This document shows positions 61,451-64,000 of a stretch of 64,000 nucleotides of DNA, one piece after another. Positions within the stretch are counted from its first letter, which is position 1. Every line of letters starts with the position of its first letter. Both the position numbers and the translations under genes were made by a program. The DNA comes from Saprospiraceae bacterium. GTDB lineage: Bacteria > Bacteroidota > Bacteroidia > Chitinophagales > Saprospiraceae. The notes beneath the pieces were generated by a model. The model was not told the DNA's origin. It was given only the letters and a program-made list of their open reading frames with translations, and ran no database searches. The stretch is taken from contig JAGQWX010000001.1 of NCBI GenBank assembly GCA_020436935.1, positions 62,001 through 126,000 of the forward strand. Direction: 5' to 3'.

Positions 61451-63181
61451 TTAATTTTTGATGATCATCAACGGTTTGGTGACGGAGTCACTCCCTTTTT
61501 CGATCTTCACCTGGTACAGGCCTTGCACCAGTTGGCGCAACATGACTACTCCTGTGGGCACTGCAGCAGAATAGACCAATTTACCACTGAGATCAAAAAG
61601 CGATATTCTATCAGGCACTAAACCTCCAAAAAACAACATTCCTGTATTAGGATTCGGAAAAAGATTGACATCCAGCAAGCTCTTTTCACTCACTTTGGTC
61701 AGAGAAGCCAATTCCAAAGCCCGCTCAGCATTGATTCGTCCAAAGCCAAAAGTGTTATTGGGCACCTCATTGACCCCAACTTGAAAGCATTCCTTTTCTG
61801 CCGTGGTTTCAATGGCTGATTTTTCTATAATGTCTTCAATCATTTCCACTTCTCCGGCTAGTTCAGGTTTCGCTGATATAAGCAGTGCGACAAGTCCTGC
61901 AGCGTGGGGACCAGCCATACTTGTGCCTGAGAGGTAGGCATAACTTCCGTTGTGGAGTACCGACAAGACGTTGACTCCCGGTGCTGCAACGTTGGGTTTG
62001 ATGCGGAAGCTACTGTCTATGGACACGCTGCCTCTGCTGCTGAAACCAGCGATCTGATTGTTGATGTTATAAGCACCTACAGTAAACGACCCCTCGAACA
62101 TGGCAGCCGGGTTTCTGATGGTTCCACAAGCAGAGCCATCGTTTCCGGCGGAGACTATTACCACTGTTCCTGCAGCTTTCAAATGTTGCACCGCCAATTC
62201 CATAATGGGCCAATTCTCAGGGTTACATCCTTCTTCAGGGGGACATCCCCATGAATTGTTGATGACGTGTGGTGCTTTTGAAGGGTCAGCATTATCACCA
62301 TTGAGATCCGTCGGCGCCAAAAACCAATTGAAACATTCCAGGTAGGTGGAAGGTGCTCCCCATCCGCGTTCCATATTCCTACAGCCTATCCACTTTGCGA
62401 GTGGTGCCAATCCAAAAGCATTGGTAGAGTCTTCCCCGGTCATTGTACCCATGGTGTGGGTACCGTGTCCGTGATCGTCGCAAGGTATATCGAGATCATA
62501 ACCACAAGGATTGATGGTATCACTGTTCAAAGGGCTGGCTTGATGGATGGCATCATGCCAGCTGTAATTGTGGTCAATATCGCCATTGGCATTTAGGCCA
62601 CGGTATTTGTCTTTGATCTGGTCGACGTCCCATTTATAACCAGTGTCTTGTCCACCAATAACGACACCCTGACCCCTGAAGCCTTTCTCCCACAATTTAT
62701 CTACCGACATATTGGTTACGCCCCAGGTAGGCTGTGCACTCCTGGTTTTGATTTCGCGGACATCCTGCCTTTCGACACTCAAATCGAGCATGGGCTGTGC
62801 CTGATCAAAAATGATGGCGCCAATTTCAGAACGGTTGGCCAGCAACTCAAGTAGGCTCCGATCTATGTCCAAAGCAATGGCATTGACCAAATCAAAACTG
62901 CGAAAGGCAATACCTTTTTCGCGAAGTACGCTTTGAAGATTTTTCTGACTCTTTTGAGCAAATTCATGCAAGGTATGGTAAACGAAATGAGCTTTGGCTT
63001 CCTTGCCTTTGATCCTGGCAGCAGCGTCAAGATTGGCTTGCTCCTGCATCAAAACAATCACGGGTACATGGTCTGATTTATCCAGCTCCTCGTAAACATG
63101 CTGATCGATATTTTGACCATTCAATAAGCCATGAAAAAGGATCAGTAAGCATATGAAAACAAAATTTTGACTTGGTTTCAT
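61451..63181 (-). CDS. Secreted subtilisin-like serine protease (S8) with T9SS domain
   Basis: A 576-residue protease. Signal peptide (about 1-22), inhibitor-I9-like propeptide (about 27-115), then the S8 domain with the catalytic Asp in GGQDTGYKWD (near 178), His in DDHGHGTHTMGTM (near 238) and Ser in YLSGTSMAGPHAAGL (near 420); the oxyanion Asn is in VINNSWG. A type IX sorting domain (LFPNPNTGMLFF to LMIIKN) ends the protein. It is upstream of the S12 hydrolase in a two-gene operon. Confidence 0.94.
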   Translation of the reverse strand: MKPSQNFVFICLLILFHGLLNGQNIDQHVYEELDKSDHVPVIVLMQEQANLDAAARIKGKEAKAHFVYHTLHEFAQKSQKNLQSVLREKGIAFRSFDLVNAIALDIDRSLLELLANRSEIGAIIFDQAQPMLDLSVERQDVREIKTRSAQPTWGVTNMSVDKLWEKGFRGQGVVIGGQDTGYKWDVDQIKDKYRGLNANGDIDHNYSWHDAIHQASPLNSDTINPCGYDLDIPCDDHGHGTHTMGTMTGEDSTNAFGLAPLAKWIGCRNMERGWGAPSTYLECFNWFLAPTDLNGDNADPSKAPHVINNSWGCPPEEGCNPENWPIMELAVQHLKAAGTVVIVSAGNDGSACGTIRNPAAMFEGSFTVGAYNINNQIAGFSSRGSVSIDSSFRIKPNVAAPGVNVLSVLHNGSYAYLSGTSMAGPHAAGLVALLISAKPELAGEVEMIEDIIEKSAIETTAEKECFQVGVNEVPNNTFGFGRINAERALELASLTKVSEKSLLDVNLFPNPNTGMLFFGGLVPDRISLFDLSGKLVYSAAVPTGVVMLRQLVQGLYQVKIEKGSDSVTKPLMIIKN

Positions 63182-63410
63182 CCTTTGGATTTCATGAAAT
63201 AATAAAGGTCGAAATTAGTTAAAAAATACAAGAGCATACGAGCATTTTACATACTCGAACACAATCGACATATTATTGCAATAGTTGAACAATAGTCGGA
63301 ATTTAATGCCGTCCAATTATTCATTTGCAGTATAGCTGATTATACATTAAAACTTAAATGCATATGTATGGCCAATATTTTTATAGCCTTATCATAAAAT
63401 ATGCATAATT

Positions 63411-63450
63411 AAAATAGGCTCTAAGAAGTTTAACCCTTAGAGCCTATTTT
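63411..63450 (-). terminator. Intrinsic terminator after atpG
   Basis: AAAATAGGCTCTAAG (63411-63425) and CTTAGAGCCTATTTT (63436-63450) are perfect 15-base complements around a 10-base loop, with T-runs on both sides. It lies 23 bp beyond the atpG stop and presumably ends the ATP synthase operon. The rest of the gap (63182-63410) is AT-rich and presumably holds the promoter of the protease operon, but no good -33/-7 pair is seen. Confidence 0.85.
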
Positions 63451-63473
63451 TACTTGGTATAAAAAATTATATT

Positions 63474-64000
63474 TTAACCCAACGCTGCTGCGCCACCAAC
63501 AATTTCGGAAAGTTCCTTAGTGATAGCTTCTTGTCTTGCTTTGTTGTAATTGATTTTAAGATCTTTGATGAGCTCTTCAGCGTTCTCACTGGCCTTATCC
63601 ATGGCTGTCATTCTGGCTCCGTGCTCAGATGCATGGGTATCCAAAACGAATTTCTGGAAGGTCGTCTGAAGAATGCTTGGAACCAATTCTTCCAACAATT
63701 CCAACTTACCTGGTTCGAAGATGTAATCTACTTTTTGCTTTGACATTTCACTTTCGTGAGCAATTTCAGGTTTTTCTACAGGCAGGTATTGAGCTGCAAT
63801 CGGGAACTGCATCGCTGCATTTTTGAACTGACTGTAGCAAACATCCACTCTGTCAAACTTACCATTCTGGAAGCTATCCATAAGGTATTGAGATACAGCT
63901 GCAATATTTTCAAAACTAAGATCAGCATACAAATGAAGGAATTCTGTATTAACAGCTTCCTTTTTGTATCTCTTCTTCAAAATATCAAAACCCTTTTTAC
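63474..64000 (-). CDS. atpG: ATP synthase F1 gamma subunit, 3' part, cut by the window edge
   Basis: The frame is open to the right edge, so the gene continues beyond 64000; about 175 C-terminal residues are present. The signature of the gamma subunit C-terminal helix is clear: ASEHGARMTAMDKASENAEELI, INYNKARQEAITKELSEIVGGAAAL. The upstream part reads KKGFDILKKRYKK, as expected after the GxKG segment. This subunit is the rotating shaft of F1. A TTG at 63980 is internal and not a real start. A strong terminator follows the stop. Confidence 0.97.
   Translation of the reverse strand, partial: KKGFDILKKRYKKEAVNTEFLHLYADLSFENIAAVSQYLMDSFQNGKFDRVDVCYSQFKNAAMQFPIAAQYLPVEKPEIAHESEMSKQKVDYIFEPGKLELLEELVPSILQTTFQKFVLDTHASEHGARMTAMDKASENAEELIKDLKINYNKARQEAITKELSEIVGGAAALG

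Overview
The window looks like chromosomal DNA from a Bacteroidota bacterium, most likely of the Saprospiria/Chitinophagia type; the class is an inference. Evidence: several secreted proteins end in type IX secretion (T9SS) sorting domains, a GldB lipoprotein and a RemB-like protein are present, many promoters match the Bacteroidota form (TTG about 19-20 nt upstream of TAnnTTTG), and gene content is typical (DUF1501/DUF1800 pair, DUF4199, TIGR02757, the order hisGDCB-HAF-IE). I found no rRNA, tRNA, CRISPR array, transposase, integrase or phage gene.

Layout. 0-8 kb: a secreted delta-60-repeat protein, then the leftward block rimP-nusA-infB-TIGR02757, with a terminator-like hairpin in its leader. 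8-12 kb: pgeF with a KirBac-type potassium channel, an ECF sigma / presumed anti-sigma / Spy-like operon, and a Fur-family regulator. 12-21.6 kb: a T9SS haem peroxidase, a large conserved outer-membrane protein and a T9SS reprolysin-like metalloprotease. 21.6-26.8 kb (leftward): gltX, an untracked 54-aa ORF, mreB, a VanX-like dipeptidase lipoprotein and cinA. 26.8-33.5 kb: an accessory stretch in which two mosaic intergenic repeat clusters flank three AT-rich lipoprotein genes, a heptose-kinase-like gene and a RemB-like protein. 33.5-38 kb: surface sugar genes (phosphoglucose/phosphomannose isomerase, membrane glycosyltransferase, FdtA-like isomerase, DegT aminotransferase), then an ECF sigma gene. 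38.5-46.2 kb: bcp, a glycosyltransferase, DUF4199, the DUF1800-DUF1501-T9SS discoidin-like cluster and an MFS exporter. 46.3-53.6 kb: a complete histidine operon preceded by a His-rich leader peptide and attenuator. 53.6-64 kb: DUF4153, gldB, an AAHS transporter with a zinc dehydrogenase, YitT, a T9SS subtilisin with a serine hydrolase, and the 3' part of atpG at the edge.

Most of the window is core metabolism and cell-surface biology. The most interesting signals are regulatory: a full ribosome-type attenuator for his genes in a Bacteroidota genome, a hairpin plus U-run abutting the rimP start codon, two genes whose -7 box lies four bases before the ATG (possible leaderless mRNAs), and composite non-coding repeats. 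I do not see a clear new multi-gene defence or mobile system.
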